Origin: Apricaphanius iberus
Taxonomy: Eukaryota > Chordata > Actinopteri > Cyprinodontiformes > Aphaniidae
Length of the DNA stretch: 64,000 bases
Assembly (NCBI GenBank): GCA_028564705.1
Contig: JAPXFQ010001301.1
Coordinates: forward strand, 1 to 64,000
Direction of reading: 5' to 3'
Shown: piece after piece, positions 45,261-56,234 of the stretch
Numbering within the stretch: position 1 is the first letter of the stretch
Layout of the letters: each line of letters begins with the position of its first letter
Notes under the pieces: generated by a model
Database searches by the model: none
Told to the model about the DNA's origin: nothing
What the model saw: the letters and a program-made list of their open reading frames with translations, nothing else
Made by a program: the position numbers and the translations under genes

Positions 45261-46902
45261 AACTATGAAAAAGGGTTGCAATATAGGGAGACTATCTCAA
45301 GTGCCCTCAGTCGGGATTTGAATGTTTCCAAAGAAATGCGATCAGTTAATTTCCATTTTTCTTGCAACCTGTGCCATGAAAAAAGAGCAGAGAAAACAAA
45401 AGTATTTTTTTCCTAATTCTGTAAATAACATAATTCAAATGTAATCATTGGAATTATACAGTTTATGTTGAATAAATGTATGGGCTTGTGAAATAAAAGT
45501 AAACAATGGTAATATAGTCCCTTCTACCATCTGAATAGCTGACTGAGATTAGTTTCAGTTACTATGAACCAAAAAAAAACTCAGAAGACAAAGACACAGC
45601 TGTTGTCTCTAAAATAAATTTTTTTTAGAGGATTGTACATCTAGTGTTTTACATTTCTGGTCATCTGGCCTGTCTTGTTTAACAATTGCAAAGGTTTAAG
45701 TTGTTTTGGATACAATTTCCACTTCACAAATCAACATTTATTTATTTGTAGTCCTTATGAATACCAAGGAAAGTCTTTATGTCCCCATTCCAAATTTACT
45801 ATTATTTTTATATTTTTTTATTTTTAAACAATTTCAACAAATAATTTACAAGTTTGGAAACAACATCGGGCTACTGTTCTGTCTGTTTTAGTTTCAAAGC
45901 ATTTATAGTTAAAAAGTCGAAGGGAAAGAAAGAAGCGGTAAACACTTGAAATGACACAACACGTCGAGTGCTCTGGCAGAATGCCCGTACACTGATAACT
46001 CACGATAAATATTTGCTGTTGGCTTGCCGGGAACCAACTAAGGGACACCATAAAAATTTGAAGCTACACATTTATCTATTCACCATGTGTTTCAGGCCTT
46101 TTTCATTTGTAAAGATGTCAATTATTAACTGCTACTGGGCTGTCTTAAAAGGAGGCTGAGTAAATTCAATAAAAAGATCGAGTAGCCCCTCCCAATCACG
46201 TTTGCGGATTTACAAGAACACAGAGTCTCTCTCTCTCCATCTCTATCTCCCTCTTGTACACACATCGTTGTGTCAACAACTAAAAGTGCTCAAAACACAA
46301 TATGGCGGGAAACTCTAACTGACCAGACTTAAGCGTTCCTCACAGATCCTGAAGCTCTCTAAGCCCTCCAGTAGCTATGGTTTTGCTTCGCATGTCATGT
46401 TTTGAGGTGCAGACTCAGATGCGGGCAGGTGTAGATGGTGAAAAAGAGACTCTTTAATGGTGATCTTGGTCAGGGTTCACAACTCAGGCATACAAGGAAT
46501 GATGACACATGACAAATAACTGACAATGAACCAGCAAAGACATCGGAACACAGAAGGATATAAATGCATCCATAAAACATACATAAATACATCCACCTGG
46601 GCAGACTGATATGTTTGTGAAAGGTAATGTTCCTACTGCGATATAAGTTTTACATAAACTACAGTATTTGTCCCTATTTACAGGTGTTTTTCTTTTGGTT
46701 TCCATTTCTTCTCCAATTACTTTTGGGTTTATTATTGCCATTTTTAGTTGTTTGTTAATACAATTTTGGGTTTTTCCATATTAATTAATTCCTTTCATAT
46801 TGGTTTTTGATCTATTCTGGATTAATTTCTCTTAAATCAGTGTAACACCCTCCTAATAATAGATTGTTCCAATGGTAAAAACATCCAAACCATGATTTTT
46901 AA
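45261..46902. other. No gene recognised
   Basis: AT-rich DNA without a supported gene. Confidence 0.5.
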
Positions 46903-46916
46903 GTGCAGAAATAGCA

Positions 46917-47435
46917 TTGAATAGAGTTAACTTGATTTTTTTATTTAAAACCTTACATAAATTCGGGTTCGGAAATTCTTTTATAAACTCGTTAAAAATA
47001 TTATACAGCTCCCCAGTGGCATGTAGTAGGACTAATAATCAAACCTCATCTAGGTTTTTCCTTAAGAGAGGTACCAGGCAGGGATGTCCACTTTCTCCCT
47101 CCCTGTTTGCTATTTTTATTGAGCCATTATCAGCAGCAATCAGGCAAACTAATAATATTAAAGGTATACAACGCAATAAAATAGAACATAAAATTAGTCT
47201 GTATGCAGATGATGCACTACTTTTTCTACAGTATTCACAAACCTCTCTCTCATCTTATTCAAGAGTTTCTGACTATTCCATAAATTGTTTAAAATCTACA
47301 ATCCTTCCAATCAATTGTTCTTTCCAGAGTCCCGTTGCTGTGCAACTCCAGTCAGGAAATATTACATATTTAATTATTAATATCTCACCAAGACTGCCAG
47401 ACGTATCAAAGCTAAACTATGTTCCACTTTTTTAA
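46917..47435 (+). pseudogene. L1/Tx1-type reverse transcriptase fragment
   Basis: The frame reads NRVNLIFLFKTLHKFGFGNS, then RFFLKRGTRQGCPLSPSLFA and FIEPLSAAIRQ, then ISLYADDALLFLQ with the catalytic Asp pair intact. The G(T/I)RQGCPLSP wording is typical of L1-like RTs. The frame ends at 47435, and its real beginning lies upstream of the truncation point. Confidence 0.88.
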
Positions 47436-47575
47436 AAAGTTGAAAATAATCTGGCTAGATGGAAATCCCTTCCCATATCACTTATTGGAAGAGTAGCAAC
47501 AATAAAAATGATGGTTTTGCCTAGAATCAATTATTTATTCTCAATGATTCCAAGCGAACCATATCCTGATTGGTT

Positions 47576-47840
47576 TAAATGGTAAATGGACTGAACTTAT
47601 ATAGCGCTTTTCTAGTCTTACTGACCACTCAAAGCGCTTTACATTGAAGCCACATTCACCCAATCACACTTGCATTCATACACCGACACCCAACATGGCT
47701 CGGTAGGACAATGTAGAATTTGGGGGTTAAGTGCCTTGCCCAGGGGCACATTGACATGTGACTGGAGGAAGCTGGAATTGAACCTACGACCCTCTGATTG
47801 CAAGCCAACTACTCTACCACTGAGCCAAAGTCGCCCCTAG
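47576..47840 (-). mobile_element. tRNA-headed SINE inside the L1-type LINE
   Basis: On the minus strand it starts CTAGGGGCGACTTTGGCTCA and reads an A box TGGCTCAGTGGTAGAG and a B box GGTTCAATTCC with tRNA-like spacing. The 3' part has AAAGCGCTTTGAGTGG and AAAGCGCTATATAAG, and ends near CCATTTACC. LINE coding sequence resumes immediately after it. No clear target duplication was found. Confidence 0.8.
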
Positions 47841-48090
47841 ATCTCTGGACTCCTCTGTTTCTAAATTTTTTTTGGAAAAATAAACCTTCACGTATCAGCT
47901 TAAAACACTGCAGAGGTCCAAAGATAAAGGAGGTCTAGACCTACCAAAATTTCGTCATTATTTCTTAGCCAACAGGCTCCAAAGCATATCAAGATGATTA
48001 AAACACAGTTCTCTCGATGAGTCCTGGATAGATGTTGAACAGACACTACGCAATAAGATAAATCTTTCAGATCTACCATTTATTAGTTCA

Positions 48091-48462
48091 TCCATCCATC
48101 CATCCATTTTCTTAACCGCTTATCCAATTCAGGGTCACGGGGGAGCTGGAGCCTATCCCAGCAATTATCAGGCGTTAGGCAGGGTACACTCTGAACAGGA
48201 CGCCAGTCTGTTGCAGGGCCAACACAGAGAGACAGACAACCATTCACACTCACATTCATTCCTAGGGACAATTTAGAGTGATCAATTCACCTATCATGCA
48301 TGTTTTTGGACTGTGGGAGGAAGCCGGAGTACCCGGAGAGAACCCACGCATACACGGGGAGAACATGCAAACTCCATGCAGAAAGACCCTGGGCCGGGAT
48401 ACGAACCCACGACCTTCTTGCTGCAAGGCAACAGCGCTAACCACTGCGCCACCGTGCAGCCT
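48091..48462 (-). mobile_element. Full-length SINE with exact 12-bp target duplication
   Basis: On the minus strand it begins GGCTGCACGGTGGCGCAG and has a good B box, GTGGGTTCGTATCC, then CTTCCTCCCACAGTCC. It ends in an ATGG repeat (plus strand TCCATCCATCCATCC). The exact repeat TTTATTAGTTCA flanks it (48079-48090 and 48463-48474). Confidence 0.92.
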
Positions 48463-49061
48463 TTTATTAGTTCAAATATAGCAAAATTAATGTTTTAAAA
48501 GTATCAGCATCAGCTCCTCTCTAACAGCTTGGTGGGAATTTCTTAAAATAACAGAGTCCTTACTGGTCCCATGCAGATGTACACCCATCTGGAATAACCC
48601 GGACATCTTACAAAAAAAAAAAATGTATGATCAATTTTCGAAGCTGGAGCTCTAAAAGAATTGAATACCTGAAACACATTTGATGTAACAGACTTTATCC
48701 CAATCAATACACAGGTTACACAATATGGGATTGACAAGAATAAATCGTTAGAATATCAACAAATTAAATCAATTATAAAAGATAAATTTAGCCTCAATAC
48801 GGTTGAATTACAAATTCCAATAACAGTTTTAGACTTGATCTTAATTGCACCAAAGTGCTATCTAAAATATATAAAACATTAAATACGTTAGACGAATCAA
48901 TAGCCCTCCCTATTTCAAAATGGGATATGGACTTGTCCATCTCATTTGACCAAAACATCTGGTCTCAGATTTCTTTAAGAACATTTACATTTCTTTAAAA
49001 TCCTAATCTACGATTAATTCAATTTAAAATCCTTCATAGAGTACATTATACAGGTCAACTG

Positions 49062-49463
49062 ATGTTCAAGATGGGTTTTATGCCATCTAATACCTGTTTA
49101 CATTGTACAAGCAATGTACCAGATTATATTCATGCGCTTTGGTTCTGCCCACCCTTTCAGAAATATTGGTACCAGATATGTGAAAACCTATCAAAGTCTC
49201 TAAAATGTAATATCACACCTTCTCCCACAGTTTGCTTGCTGGGTAATTTAGATGAAGTTACCATAGATACAAAGTCTATGCAATTAGTTCACACTGCCTT
49301 ATGCATCGCTAAGAAAAATATCCTCTTGAACTGGAAAAATAAAAATGCTCTTAATATTAATCAGTATAGAGATCTCCTTCTGGATCACATTGGTCTAGAA
49401 ACGGCTTCTGCCTCCACATCTGAACAATCTTTCTGGTCTCCCGTGATTAGCTCCATGACTTAG
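49062..49463 (+). pseudogene. L1/Tx1 ORF2 C-terminal zinc-knuckle domain
   Basis: A 133-codon frame with CLHCTSNVPDYIHALWFCPP, a CxxC...H...C pattern found at the C-terminus of L1-group ORF2 proteins, followed by QKYWYQICENLSK and a K-rich helix region. The stop at 49461-49463 precedes the GC-rich 3' UTR and is probably the natural end of ORF2. Confidence 0.8.
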
Positions 49464-49880
49464 TGGGGGTGGGGCCCTCCATAATGTTCTTTGGGACGCG
49501 GTCGCTGATGTGAAGCACTAGGGTAGGGGGCGTCTACGAGGGGTCCTTGGGGGTGGGTCCAGTTGCAGCTGGGGCGCTAGTTGCCATGGCCCTTACCTGG
49601 GGTGGGACTTTGGGTAGTGACTCCTAGAGGCTACGAGCGGCGCCTTAGGGGGGTTGCGCTGGCATACACGGGTTACTGGCCTGGTGCTGTGCTGCTCTGG
49701 GATGGGTCTGGGCTGGGCCTGGGACTCGTGCTCTGGGGCACTGCGCCCCCCTAGCTGTGGTCCTGACCGGGGCTTGGCTGGTGGTGGGGGGGCTCTTGCG
49801 CTGGTGCCGAGGTATCCGAGTCTGTGGTGCACTGTGTTTCTGCCTCAGAACGCGGGGGCCTCTCTTGTTGGTGTGGAGGT

Positions 49881-50149
49881 GTTTACCATTCAGCAAGGTG
49901 CCCTTAATATCAAAGATTTATTCAACAATTTTCAGATTTCAGGATTGAGGCATAGCTATGAATTTTGTGTAGGTAGCAGCATCTATTTTTATCAATTACA
50001 GTGAAAAAGATATATTTTTATATAGACTGGCTGAATATATTCCCTATGTGACTTTCTGAATAGTAGTAGTAATAATAAACTAAATTATTTTAACCAATTA
50101 AACGAAAAAATGCCATTAGTCTATCATTAAATCTTATTTTCAATTCACT
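49881..50149. other. No gene recognised
   Basis: Short AT-rich spacer. Confidence 0.5.
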
Positions 50150-50697
50150 ATAAGCTATCTGGATATTGTTGTTGCCCATGCTGAAACGTCTCTCCAAGGG
50201 ACCGTTGTCTCAGTGTTGAGGAGCTGCGTTCCCTCTCTTCTTCCTTCTTTTGGCTCTTCTGCAACACAGAGTTTTGGTTGGGGTGTGTTTTTATGCTTGT
50301 ACAGGTTTGCGGTGTTGCCACAGTACCGTATTTGTTCCCTGCAAAGGTTACAGGTAGCAGTGGTTTGGTCAAGGACTGTAAAATAGATCAAAACGGTGTT
50401 CTTCTTTCGCTCTGTGTTCGCTCGCTCGCCTCAGCTTGCCTCGCAGTTTAGTAGGGTTGTGTGTTGCAGTGGAAGGGGGAGGGGCTTAGCGGCAGTGCAA
50501 GGGTGGGGGCTTAGTGAGATCTGGGCAGCAGCTGCAGGCAGCATGAGTGAAAGGAGAGAGGAGCGCTGCAGCGGACGCTTGGAGTTGTACTGAAACTGAA
50601 ACTTAAGGATCAATCTCATTACGCAGCTATCGATCAATACTAAATACCAACGTTAGATTGACACGATCGATATTTTTGATCGACCCGCCCAGCCCTA
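50150..50697 (-). mobile_element. hAT terminal fragment with BED finger
   Basis: On the minus strand the terminus reads TAGGGCTGGGCGGGTCGATC, a hAT-type end, followed by a 5' UTR and the start of a transposase. The element is cut off near 50150, so only its 5' part survives. Its terminus differs from the hATs at 12.4 and 15.6 kb, so it belongs to a third family. Confidence 0.7.
50155..50391 (-). pseudogene. hAT transposase N-terminus (BED zinc finger)
   Basis: The minus-strand frame contains ATCNLCREQIRYCGNTANLY followed by KHKNTPQP: a CxxC and histidine pattern of a BED-type zinc finger, used by hAT transposases to bind transposon ends. The frame runs off the truncated edge and has no catalytic domain. 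Confidence 0.7.
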
Positions 50698-50975
50698 GTA
50701 AAAATGTAATATTCCGCGTTAGTTATACGCAACATTTTTAGTTTTAGCTTTTGTAAAAAGTTCACATTCTGTAGTAGTTATACTCAACATATTTAGTTTT
50801 AGCTTGTGTAAAAACTAAAGTGGTATAAGGTTTCCTAACAATTCACGAGTAAAGTCAACTAATCCGGGTTAAGAGTGTAGCTGGCATGATGAAGCTCCTT
50901 TCCCGACTCCCCGGCGAACTCAAGTCCCGGTCCCGGTGCCCTACCTGTCTCTACTTCTGGCTCCGGCACCTTCAT

Positions 50976-51279
50976 TGTCATTCTGCTCAATCCACTCACT
51001 CTCCTCATCCCATCTGTGTGTCTAATCATTGTCTGAAACTGTGTCCTATCTGTCTCACCTGAGCCTCCTTCCCTTCTGTGTTACTTATACTCCCCTCTTC
51101 CTCACCTTCTCCTGTCAGTTCATCTTCCCATGGTGTGTCTACTCCTGCTGTATCCTGTCTCGTCCTCCAGTCTTATTCCTCCGGATAATCCATACCATTA
51201 TTTCACCCTGGTAATAAATAACCATCACTTTATCCTTGTCTGCGTTTGAGTCACTGCTGCATGTTAACAGTTCCTGACA
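50976..51279 (+). repeat. Left LTR of the short LTR element
   Basis: 304 bp, TG...CA, with an AATAAATAA signal at about 51213. An internal ATG follows four bases after its end. Confidence 0.85.
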
Positions 51280-51282
51280 GAA

Positions 51283-51850
51283 TGAACCGGCCTGAAATAG
51301 TGAACTCAGCAGACACTCACCTTACTGATTGGCTTCTGAGGGATATCTGGGACTAACTGGTGAGGATCTCCATCCTCACTCCTCCCTGGGCATGCTGCGC
51401 TGGAGTGCAGCAGTTCTGGGAGCTCCTTCCCTGTCTCACCTCCACCCTCACTCCGCAAGTCTGTGCGGCTCTGAGGGAAGAGGCGGTACAGGTTCACCAA
51501 GCCGCCAGGGAGCAGATGTTCAGCAAAGCCTCCTCGTCTCCACCGGTATCTTCAAACCACCAGCAGCCTCTGTCACAGTCGGCTACCTCACCACACCAAG
51601 GGAGGTGATCTGCTCCTCGGATGAGGAATCCCTCATGGAGGATTTCCCGGAACAGCAGGTTGGTCTCCGTGGGACCCGGTCGGCATACCGTCCTCCTGAC
51701 ACTGGGTCACGGAGGAATGTCCCTTCTCTACCGTATCTCCGCAGAAGACAAGAAGGCAAGCATGCTTCCAGGGTGGAGGAGCGTGTCGACAGCACGCTGA
51801 CAGCTGTCTGCGCATCTGTCGCACCTATCATGGCTTCCCAGCTGTAGAAC
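51283..51850 (+). pseudogene. Gag-like remnant
   Basis: From ATG 51283, MNRPEIVNSADTHLTDWLLR begins at the place where gag starts in other LTR elements of this window, then meets a stop. Further open stretches follow in shifting frames (AALREEAVQVHQAAREQM is one). A Ser/Pro-rich region comes next. I see no capsid motif or zinc knuckle. It is best viewed as a decayed or captured Gag N-terminus, with low certainty. Confidence 0.4.
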
Positions 51851-52178
51851 CGGCTCCTCCACGGTCCAGCGCAACAACCTTCTCTGACTGGTCTACAGAG
51901 AATGAGGAGAATCAATCAGAGCCGTACCCAATCACCTACATCCAGCCATATTCCAGCAATGGCTCCATAACGGCAGTATCTGGCATCTCCACTTTCGAGG
52001 AGTACTGGGAGTACTGGGTCTGCCTGCCTGACCTCCAGGGGCATCAATACAGACATCAGGCCCTCCTGCTTTGGGCCCCCTCCAACCACCATGGGAGGGG
52101 GCCTTTTCCTTTTTCCTACATTTTTTTTCTCTCCATTCTGTTCAACAACATGGAATCCGCCTTTTAAGGGCGGGGTTC

Positions 52179-53035
52179 TGTTATGCTGCATAATCCACTC
52201 ACTCTCCTCATCCTAGCTGTGTGTCTAATCATTGTCTGCAACTGTGTCCTATCTGAGTCACCCAAGCCTCCTTCCCTTCTGTGTTACTTATGCTGCATTC
52301 CAGTTAACATTTCTGGGTCGGAAAGTCGGAAATCTCGCAGTTGTCTTGCGTCATTTCACAGTGACACGCCCCCTTTAGGTCGAAATATACGAGCTCCAAC
52401 TCTGAGCTCTGAGAGCAGACCGAGGAGAGGGGGGGCAAGTCGGAAACAAAGATGGCCGCGCCCGTATTTGAGATATATTTTCTTTGTATTTGCACTGTTG
52501 GTCATTTCCATGTCGTTTTTAAATGCTCTTACACACTTGACTACATTTCTGCTTTAATCTGGTCCCCAATTTGTACATTGTATGACCTTGCTGTGCGTGC
52601 AATACAACATACAGCTTTGTTTTCATGCTGGTCTGCTGAAGATGCTATACCGCTTACAACAACAGCAACAACTAGCCCGCCCCTCGACAGCTGCTGCCCT
52701 CAAAGCGTCCATGTTCTTTCCGACTCGGAGTGTAGCGAGAAAAACTGGAATGCTTTAAGACGGAAAAAACGTCACGTTCTCGTGTACAGCAACTCGGATG
52801 CCCGAGTTTCCGAGACAAATGGAATGCAGCATTATAATCCTCTGTTCCTCACCTTCCCCACTGGTTCATTATACTCTTCCCATGGTGTGTCTACTCCTGC
52901 TTTCTCCTGTGTCGTCCTCCAGCTTTATTTATCCGGATCATCTCTACCATTATTCCACCTTGGTAATAAATAACCATCACTTTATCCGTGTCTGCGTTTG
53001 AGTCACTGCTGCATGTATAGACACAAGTTCTGACA
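52179..53035 (+). repeat. Right LTR, split by a MITE
   Basis: Begins TGTTATGCTGCATAATCC and ends GTTCTGACA. With the MITE and one TTA removed, 313 bp remain, close to the left LTR's 304 bp. Confidence 0.85.
52291..52831. mobile_element. MITE, PIF/Harbinger-like
   Basis: 541 bp with 12-bp perfect inverted ends TGCTGCATTCCA and TGGAATGCAGCA, flanked by TTA on both sides (52288-52290 and 52832-52834). A 3-bp TTA/TAA duplication is the hallmark of PIF/Harbinger elements. The uninterrupted LTR copy at 51070 shows the empty site. Confidence 0.88.
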
Positions 53036-53255
53036 TCCAGCTTCTGAACTCCTCATGAGGAACAAGGCAGATCCATCTCACGTCTCTCTGCCAGCTCTGT
53101 CTGAGGAAACTGGATCAGCCTGTTTCTACAGGAAATGGCTGCTGTGGCTGCATGTTTTCTGGCAGTCACAGCAGCAGCTTTACAGTGAGCTCAAGTGGGT
53201 TCCATCTCACAGTCTCTTTCTCGTCCCCAGCCTCCAGAGGTTTTCTGTTTCTTAG

Positions 53256-55882
53256 CCCTAAGATGCCATTTGTATCATATTTGCTACATGAATTTCTGAG
53301 ACCTCTATTTTATTAATATGATCAACACTTGCCTTAAAAACCTGTTGTATATGATGTGATACATGTATTATGCCCCCTGGTGGATTATAGTGTCATTACA
53401 GGCAGGTCAAGTGTAGTTTTGGTCATTTCCAACATGGTTGCTCCCAGTAAGTGATCCACTCGCCTTTTCCAGGAAAATCATTGCTACATTTTGAGAAGTT
53501 ACGGTAGGAATGACATCAAAATTCTAACAAATTTTTTGAAATAAGTATTTCCTCTTTTGATAGAATGCATATTTATTAAGTCACTCTTTATATTACAATT
53601 AAACCGTGTTAAAAAGTCTGTATCATATTTGATACTGCAGGTATAAAATGTGCTTTTTTCCCAAATGGACTTTTTTGTGAATTAGTCTACATAATGCTTA
53701 CTAAAATAAAAACACGCATTATTTTGATGACTTAATTAATTTAAATAATCACTGAAATGCTTCTTTAAATACATTTTCAGTATTTCACAATAACACTTCC
53801 CCTGAAATCATAATATCTATGCTATATTGACCTATATGTCTATTTTTAGATGTCAAAAAGATTAGAGGAAGAAGAGAGAAAGAGAAAGTATATTGCAAAT
53901 ATCATCAACATGATAATAGATGGAAATAGCAGTGACATAGAGGAGTTGGCAGAAGATGAGGATGAAGATGAGGATTAGGAATGGATTCCTCAGGACATTC
54001 ATGAAAGTTCAGATAGCACAGATGAGGAAGACAATCAAGAGGAAAGTGTAGCCCAAACAATCACAGAAATTGAGGTTCCAACAACAACACAGGACACAGT
54101 CAGAAAAGAGTCAGTGAAAGGCAAAGCAACAAGGAGAGAATACAGATGGAAAAAAATACAATACCAAGCTCCACCTGTCAATTTTATTGCATGTGTTGAT
54201 GAAGGTGCAGAGGACAGGTGTGACTGGACACCCTACATGTATTTCAAACAGTTTTTCACTGATGAAATGCTAAGGGAAACTGCAGAACAAACAAACCTAT
54301 ACAGTGTGCAAAAACAGGGCAAGTCCGTTAACACAAGTTCCAAAGAGATAGAGCAGGTTCTAGGCATGTACCTGCATATGGGCTTAGTACAGATGTCCAG
54401 TGTGAGAGCCTATTGGGAGATGGAGACAAAGTTCTCTGCAGTTTGTGATGTGATGTCTCGAAATCGCTTTCAGAAATTGCTGACACTGATTCATTTTCAG
54501 GACAACCTTTGTGTTTCTGATGATGCAAAGAAAGATAAACTGTGGAAGCTCAGGCCATGGTTACAAAAACTCAGAGAACAGTTTCTCTCCATATCCCCTG
54601 AAGAGTGCCATGCAGTGGATGAAATTATGGTGCCTTTCAAGGGAAAGTCTAATATGCGTGTCTACATGCCGGCAAAACCCCACAAATGGGGTTTCAAGAT
54701 GTGGGTACGTGCTGGACAAAGTGGTTTTCTTTATGACTTTGATGTTTGTCAAGGTAGAGAAGATCCAGAGAGAGAGAAGTCTGAAGTTGGTGTTACAGGA
54801 GAAGTTGTGCTGAAAATGACCTCAACACTTCCAGCAGGAAGAAATTACAAGGTCTTTGCAGACAACTACTTTTCATCAGTTCCCCTTGTGCAACGCCTAA
54901 AGGAAAGAGGAATCTACTACATTGGTACAATCCGGATGAACAGGGTGAAAGACTGCAACATGATGGACGAAAAAGAACTGAAGAAAAATGGAAGAGGTTC
55001 ATTGGACTTTAGAGTAAACCAGGACAACAACATCATTGTAAGATGGTACGACAATAGACAAGTGAACCTGATTTCCTCTTTTGTTGGCATTGAACCTGTG
55101 GGGAATGTGAAGCGCTGGGATCGCAAATCCAAAACTCACATAATGGTTCCCAGGCCAGCAATTGTTGAAACTTATAACAAGTTCATGGGAGGTGTTGATC
55201 TCCTTGATATGCTGTCTGCACTCTACAAGTTCAGCTTCAGATCCCGAAGATGGTACATGTACTTCTGGTGGCACACTGTTACAGTGGCAGTCATCAATGC
55301 ATGGAACCTCTACAGAAGAGACCAGAAGAAGCATAACCCCCAAGAGAAACCCATGGCTCTGCGAAGATTTCAGGCTTTGGTTGCTACTTCTCTCACAAGT
55401 GCCGGAAAGGCCAAGTGTGGCAGACCACTATCCTCTCCTGAGATGACTCCAACACCACCCCGTAAAAGGCAAACCTGCAGTGTGCCTCTTGATGTGAGAA
55501 AGGATGGCATTGACCATTTTCCTACATGGGAAACCCGACAGAGATGCAAGCACTGTATGGGCAATCACTTTTCACATGTCTATTGTGGAAAGTGTAAGGT
55601 GCATCTTTGCCTGAACAAGGACAGAAACTGTTTTTCTTCCTACCACAAAGTGAAATAAAAAGGGTGTAAAAAGTGAAACTGAAAAATAAAAAAGTGGAAA
55701 AACTTTAAAACATGTTCAATATTTTCAGTGTTGTGCAGAAAACTGTATTTTTTTGTTTACAGTTAGTTTTAATGCCAACAAAAAGTTGCCAAAAACGGCC
55801 AATGTATCAATTGCGATACAGAAAATATATCATAAACAACATGATATAGCAAAAAAAAAAAATCTGGATTTTGTTATAGGGG
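53256..55882 (+). mobile_element. piggyBac transposon, nearly intact
   Basis: A 2.63-kb element. The left end is CCCTAAGATGCC after TTAG (53252-53255, one change from TTAA). The right end is TTATAGGGG followed by TTAA (55883-55886). It carries a single long transposase frame with one stop codon. Subterminal sequence includes TGTATCATATTTG and, at the other end, TGATATATTTTCTGTATC on the opposite strand. TTAA targets and CCC-type termini are the standard signature. Confidence 0.92.
53850..55658 (+). pseudogene. piggyBac transposase, one premature stop
   Basis: From ATG 53850 the frame is 602 codons, broken only by TAG at 53976-53978 (codon 43) in an acidic tract (EDEDEDED before, EWIPQDIHESS after). 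That fits one Glu codon turned to TAG. The catalytic Asp triad is complete: HAVDEIMVPFKGK (about residue 257), KVFADNYFSSVPL (about 338) and NKFMGGVDLLDML (about 450). The C-terminus holds a Cys-rich zinc domain (RQRCKHCMGNHF, YCGKCKVHLCLN) that binds the transposon ends. The next in-frame ATG is 54238, within the early catalytic region. This enzyme cuts and rejoins at TTAA without scars. It is either a very young pseudogene or, if the stop is an allele or error, active. Confidence 0.93.
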
Positions 55883-55944
55883 TTAATAAACATTTCAATT
55901 CCAAAAAATCAGAATTTTCTGAGTATTTTTTGATGGGTTGGGTC

Positions 55945-56200
55945 TTACAGGGTTTTCCAGAGTGTGTTCCTGGCTCCGAGTTTCCAGACTGTGTTCTTGG
56001 CTCCGAGTCTCCTGATCTCGAGTCTCCTGAGAGCTTTGTTGGTTCCAAGTCCCCAGTATGTCTTTCAGGCTCTGAGTCTCCTTGTTCTAAGTCTTCAGAG
56101 TGCCCTCCTAGTTATGAGTCTTCTATGTCTCTGAAGTTTGAGTCTTCCAAGTCTCTACAATTCAATGCCTCCAAGTCTCCAAGGAAACACCGACGAGTTA
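55945..56200 (+). repeat. Degenerate short tandem repeat coding Ser/Pro/Glu units
   Basis: Imperfect units of roughly 24-30 bp around the motif CTCCGAGTCTCC read as SGSESP-like repeats in one frame (55753-56232, 159 codons). The first part of that frame overlaps the end of the piggyBac and is not related. No known domain. Confidence 0.5.
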
Positions 56201-56234
56201 GAGGTGTAGCACCATTTTTTTTTTTATCCTAACA

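Larger units (their letters stand above)
46903..49880 (+). mobile_element. L1/Tx1-type LINE, 5'-truncated, with two SINEs inside
   Basis: Starts within RT, continues through the post-RT region and a C-terminal zinc-knuckle, and ends in a GC-rich 3' UTR (about 49464-49870). Two SINEs interrupt it (47576-47840 and 48091-48462). RT style and the terminal CxxC...H...C motif fit the L1/Tx1 group rather than L2. Many stops lie between 47435 and 49062. Confidence 0.82.
50976..53035 (+). mobile_element. Short non-autonomous LTR retrotransposon
   Basis: Two LTRs (50976-51279, and 52179-53035 interrupted by a MITE) share long blocks such as AATCCACTCACTCTCCTCAT and GGTAATAAATAACCATCAC, and both end in CTGACA. 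The internal region is only about 0.9 kb and contains no protease, RT or integrase. A purine-rich tract (AAGGGCGGGG) lies just before the right LTR. The immediate 5-bp flanks do not match, so one flank may have been lost or rearranged. Confidence 0.8.

Noticed and set aside
49593..50004. Several open frames of 79-116 codons on both strands
   Set aside because: GC-rich 3' UTR of the L1-type LINE; base composition leaves few stops, and no motif is present.
51329..51915. 172-codon plus-strand frame and 110-codon minus-strand frame
   Set aside because: They overlap the gag-like remnant of the LTR element, start internally and show no family motif.
54328..55564. Minus-strand frames across the piggyBac
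   Set aside because: Antisense shadows of the transposase.
55753..56232. 159-codon frame with SGSESP-like repeats as a host gene
   Set aside because: Its first third overlaps piggyBac 3' sequence and the rest is a degenerate tandem repeat, so an open frame is expected by repeat structure alone.
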